A DNA stretch of 15,756 nucleotides from Rhodobacteraceae bacterium UBA6141 (GTDB taxonomy: Bacteria > Pseudomonadota > Alphaproteobacteria > Rhodobacterales > Rhodobacteraceae). The translations under genes were made by a program, and so were the position numbers. Numbering within the stretch: position 1 is the first letter of the stretch; each line of letters opens with the position of its first letter. The notes below the pieces were generated by a model. The model did no database searches. It had not been told where the DNA came from and worked only from the letters and a program-made list of their open reading frames with translations. This document shows positions 6,277-12,853 of the stretch, in pieces. The stretch spans positions 1 to 15,756 of the forward strand of contig DIVD01000005.1 of NCBI GenBank assembly GCA_002423245.1, read 5' to 3'.

Positions 6277-7221
6277 ATGGGCGAGACCAGGCAGAGCCGG
6301 GTTCTGATCATCGGCTCGGGGCCGGCGGGTTACACGGCGGCGATCTATGCCGCGCGCGCGATGCTGGGGCCGGTCCTGGTGCAGGGCATCCAGCCGGGCG
6401 GGCAGCTCACGATCACCACCGATGTGGAGAACTGGCCGGGCGAGGTCTCGGTCATGGGACCGGACCTGATGGTGAAGATGGAAACCCATGCCCGCGCGAT
6501 GGGGACACAGATCATCGGCGACATCATCCTGTCGCTGGACCTGTCGCGGCGCCCGTTCACCGCGACCGGCGACAGCGGCACCACCTATGCCGCCGATGCG
6601 GTGATCCTTGCCACCGGCGCGCAGGCGCGCTGGCTGGGGCTGCCCTCGGAAGAGAAGTTCAAGGGGTTCGGCGTGTCGGCCTGCGCCACCTGTGACGGCT
6701 TCTTCTATCGCGGCAAGGAGGTGGCGGTGATCGGCGGCGGCAACACCGCGGTGGAGGAGGCGCTGTTCCTGACCAACTTCGCCAGCAAGGTGACGCTGAT
6801 CCACCGCCGCGACACGCTCCGCGCCGAGCGCATCATGCAGGACCGCCTGTTCAGGCACGACAGGATCGAGGTGGTGTGGAACCACGAGGTGACCGAGGTT
6901 CTGGGCACCGAGGCGCCGCTGGGCGTGACGGGGGTGCGCGCGCGCAACGTGCTGACCGGCGAGACGACCGACATTCCCTGCGCGGGCGTCTTCGTGGCGA
7001 TCGGCCATTCGCCGGCCTCGGAACTGGTCAGGGACCAGCTCGAGCTGCATTCGGGCGGCTATGTGAAGGTCGAGCCGGGATCGACCGCCACCTCGATTCC
7101 CGGCGTGTTCGCGGCAGGCGATCTGACCGACCATGTGTACCGCCAGGCGGTCACCTCGGCAGGAATGGGCTGCATGGCCGCGCTGGACGCCGAACGCTTT
7201 CTGGCGGCCGCGGCGGAATGA
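6277..7221 (+). CDS. trxB: Thioredoxin reductase (NADPH)
   Basis: TrxB passes electrons from NADPH through FAD and a redox-active disulfide to thioredoxin in the cytosol. The 314-residue length is normal for the low-molecular-weight bacterial type. Motifs in order are the FAD-binding GSGPAG (13-18), the active-site CATC (136-139) in SACATCDGFFYRG, the NADPH-binding GGGNTAVEEA (from 153), HRRDTLRAE, and the C-terminal FAD motif GVFAAGDLTDHVYRQAVTSAG. The start at 6277 is supported by AGGAGGG eight bases upstream. An in-frame ATG at 6232 lies within the repeat and lacks a ribosome-binding site. It is followed by a strong intrinsic terminator. It is divergent from an Lrp-family gene that may regulate it. 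Confidence 0.98.
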   Translation: MGETRQSRVLIIGSGPAGYTAAIYAARAMLGPVLVQGIQPGGQLTITTDVENWPGEVSVMGPDLMVKMETHARAMGTQIIGDIILSLDLSRRPFTATGDSGTTYAADAVILATGAQARWLGLPSEEKFKGFGVSACATCDGFFYRGKEVAVIGGGNTAVEEALFLTNFASKVTLIHRRDTLRAERIMQDRLFRHDRIEVVWNHEVTEVLGTEAPLGVTGVRARNVLTGETTDIPCAGVFVAIGHSPASELVRDQLELHSGGYVKVEPGSTATSIPGVFAAGDLTDHVYRQAVTSAGMGCMAALDAERFLAAAAE

Positions 7222-7242
7222 CGTTCCGCGTTGCGTGCAGGG

Positions 7243-7264
7243 CGGGCCACAATGGCCCGTTTTT
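7243..7264 (+). terminator. Rho-independent terminator of trxB
   Basis: CGGGCCA (7243-7249), loop CAA and TGGCCCG (7253-7259) are followed by five T (7260-7264), 21 bp after the trxB stop. It is a perfect 7-bp GC-rich stem with T-run, and the clearest plus-strand terminator in the left half of the window. Confidence 0.9.
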
Positions 7265-7286
7265 CATCGCAAGTCCTCGGGAAAGC

Positions 7287-7314
7287 TTGAAATCCGCCAT
7301 GGTCCGGCGATAGC
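7287..7314 (+). promoter_or_regulatory. Candidate promoter for sat/cysC
   Basis: TTGAAA (7287-7292), 16 bp and GATAGC (7309-7314) lie downstream of the trxB terminator and about 60 bp before the sat/cysC start. An independent promoter is expected here because of that terminator. The exact boxes are uncertain. Confidence 0.4.
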
Positions 7315-7375
7315 TGCCACCGAAGCCGGGCCTTTCCGTGCTGATCCGCGCATTTCCAACCGAAGGCAAGAAGCC

Positions 7376-9085
7376 ATGCCCCTCCCGAACCTAGCTCCGA
7401 TCCCGGAGCTGTATGTGTCCCACGAATCCGCCCAGAAGCTGAAGCACGAGGCCGGGACGCTGCCTTCGTGGGATCTGACCCCGCGTCAGATCTGCGATCT
7501 GGAGCTGTTGATGAACGGCGGGTTCAACCCGCTGAAGGGCTTCCTGACCGAGGCGGATTACACCGGCGTCGTCGAGGAGATGCGGCTGGCCGACGGCACG
7601 CTCTGGCCGATTCCGATCACGCTCGACGTCAGCGAGGCATTTGCCGCCGGGATCGAGCCGGGCCAGGACATCGCCCTGCGCGACCAGGAAGGCGTGATCC
7701 TTGCGATCCTGTCGGTGTCGGACAAGTACACCCCCGACAAGGCGCGCGAGGCCGAAATGGTGTTCGGCGCCGACGATCTGGCGCATCCGGCGGTGAACTA
7801 CCTGCACAACCAGGCCGGCCCGGTGTATCTGGGCGGCCCGGTGGTCGGCATCCAGCAGCCCGTGCACTACGACTTCAAGGCCCGCCGCGACACCCCCAAC
7901 GAGCTGCGCGCCTTCTTCCGCAAGATGGGCTGGCGCCGCGTCGTGGCCTTCCAGACCCGCAACCCGCTGCACCGCGCCCATCAGGAACTGACCTTCCGCG
8001 CCGCGCGCGAGGCGCAGGCGAACCTGCTGATCCACCCGGTCGTCGGCATGACCAAGCCGGGCGACATCGACCACTTCACCCGCGTGCGCTGCTACGAGGC
8101 GGTGCTGGACCAGTATCCGGCCACCACCACGACCATGAGCCTTCTGAACCTTGCGATGCGCATGGCCGGCCCGCGCGAGGCGGTGTGGCACGGCATCATC
8201 CGCCGCAATCACGGCTGCACCCACATGATCGTCGGGCGCGACCATGCCGGGCCGGGCAAGAACTCTGCCGGGCAGGATTTCTACGGCCCCTATGCGGCGC
8301 AGGAGCTGTTCGGCAAGTACCAGGACGAGATCGGCGTCGAGATGGTCGATTTCAAGCAGATGGTCTATGTGCAGGAACGCGCGCAATACGAACCGCGCGA
8401 CGAGGTCGAGCCGGGCGCCACCATCCTCGACATCTCGGGCACCGAACTGCGCCGCCGTCTGGCCGAGGGGCTGGAAATCCCCGAATGGTTCTCGTTCCCG
8501 GCGGTTGTCGCCGAGTTGCGCCGCACCCGCCCGCCCCGCGCCGCGCAGGGCTTCACCGTGTTCTTCACCGGCTTCTCCGGCTCGGGCAAGTCCACCATCG
8601 CCAATGCGCTGATGGTCAAGCTGATGGAAATGGGCGGCCGTCCGGTCACGCTGCTGGACGGGGATGTGGTGCGCAAGCACCTGTCCTCGGAGCTTGGCTT
8701 CTCGAAGGAGCATCGCGACATCAACATCATGCGCATCGGCTATGTCGCCTCCGAGATCACCAAGAACGGCGGCATCGCGATCTGCGCGCCGATCGCACCC
8801 TATTCCGCGACCCGCCGCGCCGTGCGCGAGATGATCGAGCAATACGGCGCCTTCGTCGAGGTGCATGTCGCCACCGCCATCGAGGAATGCGAGAGGCGCG
8901 ACCGCAAGGGGCTCTACAAGCTGGCCCGCGAGGGCAAGATCAAGGAATTCACCGGCATTTCCGACCCCTATGAAGTGCCCGCGGACCCGGAACTGCGCGT
9001 CGAGACCGAGAATGTCGATGTCGACAACTGCGCGCATCAGGTGATCCTGAAGCTGGAAAGCATGGGCCTGATCGGCGGCCGCTGA
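7376..9085 (+). CDS. sat/cysC: Bifunctional sulfate adenylyltransferase / adenylylsulfate kinase
   Basis: A single 569-residue protein joins ATP sulfurylase (sulfate + ATP to APS) with APS kinase (APS + ATP to PAPS), the two steps of sulfate activation in the cytosol. The N-terminal part (to about residue 385) has the ATP sulfurylase features LLMNGGFNPLKGFL, the catalytic QTRNPLHRAHQEL (Gln193, Arg195, His199, His202) and VGRDHAGPGKN. The C-terminal part (about 390-569) has the APS kinase P-loop GFSGSGKST (399-407), LDGDVVRKHLSSELGFS and GRKG-like RDRKGLYK. Both active sites look intact, unlike the fungal fusion with a degenerate kinase domain. The ATG at 7376 has GAAGG nine bases upstream. 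The open frame upstream of it contains the trxB terminator and is not coding. No other cys genes are adjacent. Confidence 0.96.
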   Translation: MPLPNLAPIPELYVSHESAQKLKHEAGTLPSWDLTPRQICDLELLMNGGFNPLKGFLTEADYTGVVEEMRLADGTLWPIPITLDVSEAFAAGIEPGQDIALRDQEGVILAILSVSDKYTPDKAREAEMVFGADDLAHPAVNYLHNQAGPVYLGGPVVGIQQPVHYDFKARRDTPNELRAFFRKMGWRRVVAFQTRNPLHRAHQELTFRAAREAQANLLIHPVVGMTKPGDIDHFTRVRCYEAVLDQYPATTTTMSLLNLAMRMAGPREAVWHGIIRRNHGCTHMIVGRDHAGPGKNSAGQDFYGPYAAQELFGKYQDEIGVEMVDFKQMVYVQERAQYEPRDEVEPGATILDISGTELRRRLAEGLEIPEWFSFPAVVAELRRTRPPRAAQGFTVFFTGFSGSGKSTIANALMVKLMEMGGRPVTLLDGDVVRKHLSSELGFSKEHRDINIMRIGYVASEITKNGGIAICAPIAPYSATRRAVREMIEQYGAFVEVHVATAIEECERRDRKGLYKLAREGKIKEFTGISDPYEVPADPELRVETENVDVDNCAHQVILKLESMGLIGGR

Positions 9086-9110
9086 CGGCGCCCTGCACGG
9101 ATGAGGGCAA

Positions 9111-9141
9111 GGGCGCGGCATCCTGCACGGGTGCTGCGCCC
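9111..9141 (+). terminator. Stem-loop downstream of sat/cysC
   Basis: GGGCGCGGCA (9111-9120) can pair with TGCTGCGCCC (9132-9141) as a 10-bp stem with one G-U pair and an 11-base loop. Only a short TTT follows, so termination is plausible but not strong. Confidence 0.4.
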
Positions 9142-9236
9142 GCCGTTTCCCGCGGCGCGACCCGGCGTGCCGACGGGCTGCGCTTCAACCGGATGGTAAC
9201 CAACAGCGTCAATGATCAGGCTTGTCCGCAGTTGCG

Positions 9237-9261
9237 GGAACTCTGCCGGCAGATGGACGTT
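9237..9261 (+). promoter_or_regulatory. EcfG-type (general stress response) promoter motif
   Basis: GGAAC (9237-9241), 16 bp and CGTT (9258-9261) match the consensus known for the alphaproteobacterial general-stress sigma factor EcfG (GGAAC-N16/17-CGTT). It lies about 220 bp upstream of the receiver gene on the same strand. The match is exact. Whether this organism has EcfG is not shown by the window. Confidence 0.45.
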
Positions 9262-9484
9262 GCTTCCGGTGAAACGGTTGATGTGGTATCGCACGAACCG
9301 CTGGCCGAGGACGGGCTGCCCCAGCCCGGGCGCAAAGGCTTGGGCCCGAAGTGACAGACCTTTTCGCTGCAAGGGGCGAGGCAAGGAAGAGGACGCCGGG
9401 GCAAAATTGACCGGCCGCCGCCGGGGGTTCGCTCGGCAAGGCGGAAATGCGGGGGGCCGGCGGCTGCAGGCAAGGACCGGGACG

Positions 9485-9919
9485 ATGTTGGAAGGCAAGA
9501 AGATCATGGTCGTGGAAGACGAGGCGCTGCTTGCGCTCGACCTGGCCATGACGATGGAAGAGTTGGGGGCGGCGGTGGTCGGCCCGTGCTATCGGCTTGG
9601 CCCCGCGCTGGATCTGGTCAAGAGCATGAAGGTCGACGGCGCCATCCTCGATGTGGATCTGAATGGCGAGACCGTGTTTCCGCTGGCCCGCTTCCTCGAG
9701 GAGCAGGGGGTGCCCTTCGTCTTTCACACCGGCCGCGCCGATCCGGTCAGCCTGCTGGCGGCGTTCAAGCAGGCGCTGATCTGCACAAAGCCCAGCACAC
9801 CGGAACGGATCGCTGCCTGCCTTGCCGAGGCACTTGCCGCGCCCGCCCCGGGCCCCGACAACGAGAATCGCGCGCCCGCCCAACAGCAACGCGATACCGG
9901 CACCCCGCAGCCGGCCTGA
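9485..9919 (+). CDS. Single-domain response regulator (receiver protein)
   Basis: The 144-residue product is a stand-alone receiver (REC) domain with no output domain. Acidic residues Glu11-Asp12 (VVEDE), the probable phospho-acceptor Asp56 (AILDVDLNGE), the switch residue Thr82 (FVFHTG) and Lys102 (CTKPS) are all in the expected order. The domain ends near residue 117 and is followed by a Pro/Ala/Gln-rich, probably disordered tail. The DVDLNGE form resembles receivers partnered with HWE/HisKA_2 kinases, which often belong to alphaproteobacterial stress signalling. That link is inference. No histidine kinase gene is nearby, so it is an orphan here. The ATG at 9485 has AAGGA eight bases upstream. 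The frame is open to 9212 but the upstream part looks non-coding. A strong terminator follows. Confidence 0.9.
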   Translation: MLEGKKIMVVEDEALLALDLAMTMEELGAAVVGPCYRLGPALDLVKSMKVDGAILDVDLNGETVFPLARFLEEQGVPFVFHTGRADPVSLLAAFKQALICTKPSTPERIAACLAEALAAPAPGPDNENRAPAQQQRDTGTPQPA

Positions 9920-9980
9920 AAACGGAAGGCCTGAGAACGGGGCGCGCAAGGTCGCCTGCGCCGTCCCTCCGCGCTGCCCC

Positions 9981-10002
9981 TCCCCCGATGCTCCCCCGAT
10001 GC
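9981..10002 (+). repeat. Exact 11-bp tandem repeat
   Basis: tcccccgatgc at 9981-9991 and again at 9992-10002, just before the terminator of the receiver gene. Confidence 0.85.
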
Positions 10003-10007
10003 TCCAA

Positions 10008-10043
10008 CGCAAGAAGGCGGCCCTGCGGCCGCCTTGCGTTTTT
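10008..10043 (+). terminator. Rho-independent terminator of the receiver gene
   Basis: CGCAAG, a small bulge and GGCGGCC pair across the loop CTGC with GGCCGCC and TTGCG (10008-10038), followed by TTTTT (10039-10043). The stem is long and GC-rich. It also lies 20 bp past the end of the convergent DUF1150 gene and might serve both, though the minus strand has no T-run. Confidence 0.88.
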
Positions 10044-10062
10044 CATTGCCATGTTGCGCGGG

Positions 10063-10290
10063 TCAGTGCGCGCTGACCGGTGCAAGGTCGTGCTGCCGCG
10101 CCAGCATGAAGGCAAGCTTGCGGTCACGCACCAGCGCCAGCCGCTCGCCATCCGCGTCGTGCACGGCATAGAGCGTCTGCAGCCCCCCGGCCTGGGCCTG
10201 CACCTCTCCGGGCAGGTCCGTCACGGCCACGCTGCGCACATAGACGATGCGTTCGCCCGCTTCGGGGCCGAAATCATAATTGGTGTTCAT
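10063..10290 (-). CDS. DUF1150 family protein
   Basis: This small 75-residue protein (begins MNTNYDFGPEAGERIVYVR, contains LPGEVQAQAGGLQTLYAVHDADGERLALV) fits the DUF1150 family, which in Rhodobacterales is typically encoded next to a small heat-shock protein. The function of the family is unknown. It looks like a compact beta-rich soluble protein, with neither signal peptide nor membrane segment. The start at 10288-10290 has AAGGGGA on the minus strand. It follows hsp20 after only 18 bp and therefore probably shares the heat-shock promoter upstream of hsp20. The family call rests on sequence pattern and the hsp20 linkage. Confidence 0.85.
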   Translation of the reverse strand: MNTNYDFGPEAGERIVYVRSVAVTDLPGEVQAQAGGLQTLYAVHDADGERLALVRDRKLAFMLARQHDLAPVSAH

Positions 10291-10308
10291 TGTATTTCCC
10301 CTTTCCCG

Positions 10309-10722
10309 TCAGTTGCGCCCGATGCGGATGATCTGCACCACCTGCTCCGGCACCGCCCGCTTCAGATCGACATGCAGCAGGCCATTCTCCAGCGCGGCGC
10401 CTGCCACCTCCACCCCCTCGGCCAGCACGAAGCTGCGCTGGAAGGCGCGGGCGGCGATGCCGCGATGCAGATAGATGCGCGCCGCATCCTCCTCTGCCTG
10501 CCTGCCTCGGATCAGAAGCTGCCGGTCCTCGACGGTGATCGTCAGATCCGCCTCGCGGAAGCCGGCGACGGCGAGGGTGATGCGATAGGCATTCTCGCCC
10601 GATTGCTCGATGTTGAAGGGCGGATAGCCGTCGGTTCCGGCTTTCGCCGTTCGTTCTACCAGCCGTTCCAGCTGATCGAAGCCCAGGAGGAAAGGATGGG
10701 CCCCAAAGGTCGGTTTCGTCAT
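10309..10722 (-). CDS. hsp20: Small heat-shock protein, Hsp20/alpha-crystallin family
   Basis: This is an ATP-independent holdase chaperone of the IbpA-like type, 137 residues long. An N-terminal amphipathic arm (MTKPTFGAHPFLLGFDQLERLVERT) leads into the alpha-crystallin domain from about 34 (YPPFNIEQSGENAYRITL) to about 121. The domain includes AVAGFREADLTITVEDRQLLI, FQRSFVLAEGVEV and the signature AALENGLLHVDLKR. The C-terminal extension carries the oligomerisation IxI motif (Ile132-Arg-Ile134). The ATG at 10720-10722 has GAGGAC upstream on the minus strand. A sigma-32-like promoter and a possible ribosome-binding-site-masking hairpin precede it, which fits heat control. The DUF1150 gene follows in the same transcript. 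Confidence 0.95.
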   Translation of the reverse strand: MTKPTFGAHPFLLGFDQLERLVERTAKAGTDGYPPFNIEQSGENAYRITLAVAGFREADLTITVEDRQLLIRGRQAEEDAARIYLHRGIAARAFQRSFVLAEGVEVAGAALENGLLHVDLKRAVPEQVVQIIRIGRN

Positions 10723-10728
10723 TGGCAA

Positions 10729-10761
10729 GTCCTCGTCCAAGCGACATTGCAGGCAGGACCC
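10729..10761 (-). promoter_or_regulatory. Possible SD-masking hairpin in the hsp20 leader
   Basis: On the minus strand GGTCCT-type sequence (10760-10755) can pair with the AGGAC of the hsp20 ribosome-binding site (10733-10729) across a 21-base loop, with G-U pairs extending the stem. Small heat-shock genes of alphaproteobacteria often have RNA thermometers (ROSE type). No specific ROSE sequence is recognised here, so this is inference. Confidence 0.3.
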
Positions 10762-10785
10762 CGTTCCGGCAGCCCTTGCACCCAG

Positions 10786-10814
10786 ATATGGGAGCCGCGC
10801 AGGGGCTCGGCAAG
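10786..10814 (-). promoter_or_regulatory. Sigma-32 (RpoH)-type promoter for hsp20-DUF1150
   Basis: On the minus strand CTTGCC (10814-10809), a 15-bp spacer and TCCCATAT (10793-10786) match the heat-shock promoter pattern CTTG(AA) and CCCCATNT closely. The leader would be about 55-60 bases. The placement before an hsp20 gene makes this the best supported promoter in the window. Confidence 0.65.
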
Positions 10815-10906
10815 AGGGGCGGCCAGACTTCGCTTCCCCCAAGCGCCGGAAAACGCTATGTTTCGAAAAACCGCGCGCGGGGCGGCTCGGGCGCCCACAG
10901 GACAAG

Positions 10907-11143
10907 TTGAACGCCCCCATGGACATGCACGCGCCGATGGAGATGAACCATGACGAGGTCTTGCGGGTGAAGCTCGGCGTCCTGCGCCGCGAGCACCGCG
11001 ACCTTGACGAGGCGATCCACGCGCTGGAGGTCAGCGGCCGCGGCGACCAGTTGGCCCTGCGCCGGCTGAAGAAGCACAAGCTGGGGCTCAAGGACCAGAT
11101 CGCGCGGATCGAGGATCAGCTGACCCCCGACATCATCGCCTGA
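10907..11143 (+). CDS. DUF465/YdcH family small protein
   Basis: A 78-residue, highly charged helical protein whose core NHDEVLRVKLGVLRREHRDL and DEAIHAL matches the DUF465 (YdcH/SlyX-like) family of short helical-hairpin proteins. A second helix contains LALRRLKKHKLGLKDQIARIEDQL. The molecular role of the family is unknown. The start is uncertain. TTG at 10907 has AGGA four bases before it. ATG codons at 10919, 10925, 10937 and 10943 have no well-placed site. The TTG start is preferred because the following two 18-base segments encode NAPMDM and HAPMEM, and three of their four differences fall at third codon positions, as expected for translated sequence. It is divergent from hsp20 and lies 142 bp before purE. 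Confidence 0.85.
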   Translation: MNAPMDMHAPMEMNHDEVLRVKLGVLRREHRDLDEAIHALEVSGRGDQLALRRLKKHKLGLKDQIARIEDQLTPDIIA

Positions 11144-11190
11144 CGGCCCGGCATCCGGCCGATGGGCCGGGGCGAGAGGAGCCCCGCAAG

Positions 11191-11216
11191 CCTCCGCGCC
11201 AAACCTCCGCGCCAAA
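11191..11216 (+). repeat. Exact 13-bp tandem repeat upstream of purE
   Basis: cctccgcgccaaa at 11191-11203 and 11204-11216, followed by a degenerate partial third copy. It lies 16 bp before the candidate purE -35 box. Confidence 0.85.
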
Positions 11217-11231
11217 CCCCCGCGGCCACCA

Positions 11232-11259
11232 TTGCGCGCCAGGCCGCCCCGGCTATAGT
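11232..11259 (+). promoter_or_regulatory. Candidate purE-purK promoter
   Basis: TTGCGC (11232-11237), 16 bp and TATAGT (11254-11259) are followed after about 26 bp by the purE start. The -10 is good. I see no obvious purine-type operator. Confidence 0.5.
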
Positions 11260-11285
11260 CTGCATTCCGGTTCTTGGGGGCAGCG

Positions 11286-11771
11286 ATGGACGTGAAGGTC
11301 GGGATCATCATGGGCAGCCAGTCGGACTGGCCCACGATGAAGGAGGCGGCGGCGATACTGGACGAGCTCGGCGTCGCTTATGAGGCGAAGATCGTGTCCG
11401 CGCATCGCACTCCCGACCGGCTCTGGGCCTATGGCAAGGCGGCGGCGGATCGCGGGCTGCAGGTGATCATCGCGGGCGCGGGCGGCGCGGCGCATCTGCC
11501 GGGGATGATGGCCTCCAAGACGCGGATTCCGGTCGTCGGCGTGCCGGTGCAGACGCGGGCGCTGTCGGGCGTCGACAGCCTTTATTCCATCGTGCAGATG
11601 CCGAAGGGCTTTCCGGTCGCGACGATGGCGATCGGCGCAGCCGGCGCGGCCAATGCCGGGCTGATGGCGGCGGGTATCCTTGCGCTCAGCGATGCGGGCC
11701 TTGCCGCGCGGCTCGATGCGTGGCGCGCGGCGCTGACGGCCTCGATCCCGGACGCGCCCTCCGATGACTGA
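11286..11771 (+). CDS. purE: N5-carboxyaminoimidazole ribonucleotide mutase
   Basis: PurE (class I) converts N5-CAIR, made by PurK, to CAIR in purine synthesis. The 161-residue length is normal. The family motifs MGSQSDWPTM (9-18), SAHRTPD with active-site His40, and IAGAGGAAHLPGM (61-73) are intact, followed by VVGVPVQ. The ATG at 11286 is taken as the start, with the GGGGG stretch (11276-11280) as a weak ribosome-binding site. An upstream in-frame TTG at 11274 would add MGAA and lies too close to the candidate transcription start. The stop overlaps the start of purK by 8 bp (ATGACTGA), so the two are translationally coupled. Confidence 0.97.
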   Translation: MDVKVGIIMGSQSDWPTMKEAAAILDELGVAYEAKIVSAHRTPDRLWAYGKAAADRGLQVIIAGAGGAAHLPGMMASKTRIPVVGVPVQTRALSGVDSLYSIVQMPKGFPVATMAIGAAGAANAGLMAAGILALSDAGLAARLDAWRAALTASIPDAPSDD

Positions 11772-12849
11772 GCGGGCGGCCCCCCTGCCCACCGGCGCCA
11801 CCATCGGCATACTTGGCGGCGGGCAGCTTGGCCGGATGCTGGCGGTCGCCGCCAGCCGCCTTGGCCTGCGTGCCCATATCTACGAACCCGCCGCGAACCC
11901 GCCCGCCGCCGATGTCTGCCACCGCGTCACCACCGCACCCTATGAGGACGCGCAGGCGCTGGCCGCCTTCGCCGCCTCGGTCGATGTGGTGACCTACGAG
12001 TTCGAGAACATCCCCACCTCGGCGCTGGACCTGATCGAGAGCTTCTGCCCGATCCGCCCCAACCGCCGCGCGCTGGCGATCAGCCAGGACCGGATCCTCG
12101 AAAAGACCTTCCTGAACGGCGAGGGGCTGGCCACCGCACCCTGGTGCGCCGTCGAGGATGCCGCCGATCTGGAGGCCGCGCTGGAGCGGATCGGCACGCC
12201 GGCGATCCTGAAGACCGCGCGGCTTGGCTATGACGGCAAGGGGCAGGCGCGGATCATGGCGCCGGAGCAGGCCGCCGAGGCGCTGGCGGCGATGGCCGGG
12301 CAACCGGCGGTGCTGGAGGGCTTCATCGACTTCAGCCGCGAGATCTCGGTCATCGCCGCCCGCGGCGCGGATGGCGAGGTTGCCGCCTATGACCCCGGCG
12401 AGAACGTCCACAGGGACGGCATCTTGCACACCACCACGGTGCCCGCCCGCATCGCGCCCTCGCTGCGCAGCGATGCGGTGCTGGTCGCGGCGCGGATCCT
12501 CAATGCGCTTGGTCATGTGGGCGTGATGGGGGTGGAGCTGTTCGTGACGCGCCAGGGGCTGATCGTGAACGAGATCGCGCCCCGGGTGCACAACTCGGGC
12601 CACTGGACGCAGAACGGCTGCGCGGTGGACCAGTTCGAGCAGCATGTCCGCGCCGTGGCCGGCTGGCCGCTGGGCGACGGCAGCCGCTTTGCCGATGTCG
12701 AGATGCTGAACCTGATCGGCGACGATGTGCTGCAGGTGCCGGCGCTGGCGCGCGAGAGCGGCACCGCGATCCACCTTTACGGCAAGGCCGAGGCGCGGCC
12801 GGGGCGCAAGATGGGCCATGTCAACCGCGTGAACCCGCGCCGCGGATAG
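11764..12849 (+). CDS. purK: N5-carboxyaminoimidazole ribonucleotide synthetase
   Basis: PurK is an ATP-grasp enzyme that makes N5-CAIR from AIR, bicarbonate and ATP, supplying PurE. The 361-residue length is typical. Visible are the N-terminal GILGGGQLGRML (from 15), VVTYEFENIP, the ATP-grasp glycine loop in TARLGYDGKGQ, the metal/ATP site EIAPRVHNSGHWT and the C-terminal HLYGKAEARPGRKMGH. The start codon lies within the end of purE. The gene converges on the acetyltransferase gene with a 57-bp gap holding two hairpins. Confidence 0.97.
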   Translation: MTERAAPLPTGATIGILGGGQLGRMLAVAASRLGLRAHIYEPAANPPAADVCHRVTTAPYEDAQALAAFAASVDVVTYEFENIPTSALDLIESFCPIRPNRRALAISQDRILEKTFLNGEGLATAPWCAVEDAADLEAALERIGTPAILKTARLGYDGKGQARIMAPEQAAEALAAMAGQPAVLEGFIDFSREISVIAARGADGEVAAYDPGENVHRDGILHTTTVPARIAPSLRSDAVLVAARILNALGHVGVMGVELFVTRQGLIVNEIAPRVHNSGHWTQNGCAVDQFEQHVRAVAGWPLGDGSRFADVEMLNLIGDDVLQVPALARESGTAIHLYGKAEARPGRKMGHVNRVNPRRG

Positions 12850-12853
12850 GCGC

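Larger units (their letters stand above)
9086..9484. other. Long gap between sat/cysC and the receiver gene
   Basis: This 399-bp gap contains a probable hairpin after sat/cysC (9111-9141), the near-repeat CCTGCACGG at 9092 and 9122, an EcfG-like promoter motif (9237-9261), and a short unassigned frame at 9193-9354 (ATG to TGA, 53 codons) without a ribosome-binding site. The remaining sequence up to the ribosome-binding site at 9472 is GC-rich with only small hairpins. I found no RNA gene that I could name. Confidence 0.5.

Noticed and set aside
2632..7134. 1500-codon open frame on the minus strand
   Set aside because: It runs antisense to tkt and trxB and through the Lrp-family gene in another frame. 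Only the last 184 codons (2632-3186) have their own ribosome-binding site and coherent composition. The rest is a shadow of high-GC codon bias.
7133..7375. Upstream extension of sat/cysC
   Set aside because: It overlaps the end of trxB in another frame and contains the trxB terminator. ATG 7376 fits the family start.
7391..9121. 576-codon minus-strand frame over sat/cysC
   Set aside because: His/Gly/Arg-rich antisense shadow of a well-recognised gene.
9212..9484. N-terminal extension of the receiver protein
   Set aside because: The segment is Arg/Gly/Pro-rich with no domain. The receiver fold starts right after ATG 9485, which has AAGGA at good spacing.
11274..11285. TTG start for purE
   Set aside because: Lies too close to the candidate transcription start and lacks a ribosome-binding site. 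MDVKVGIIMGS is the usual PurE beginning.
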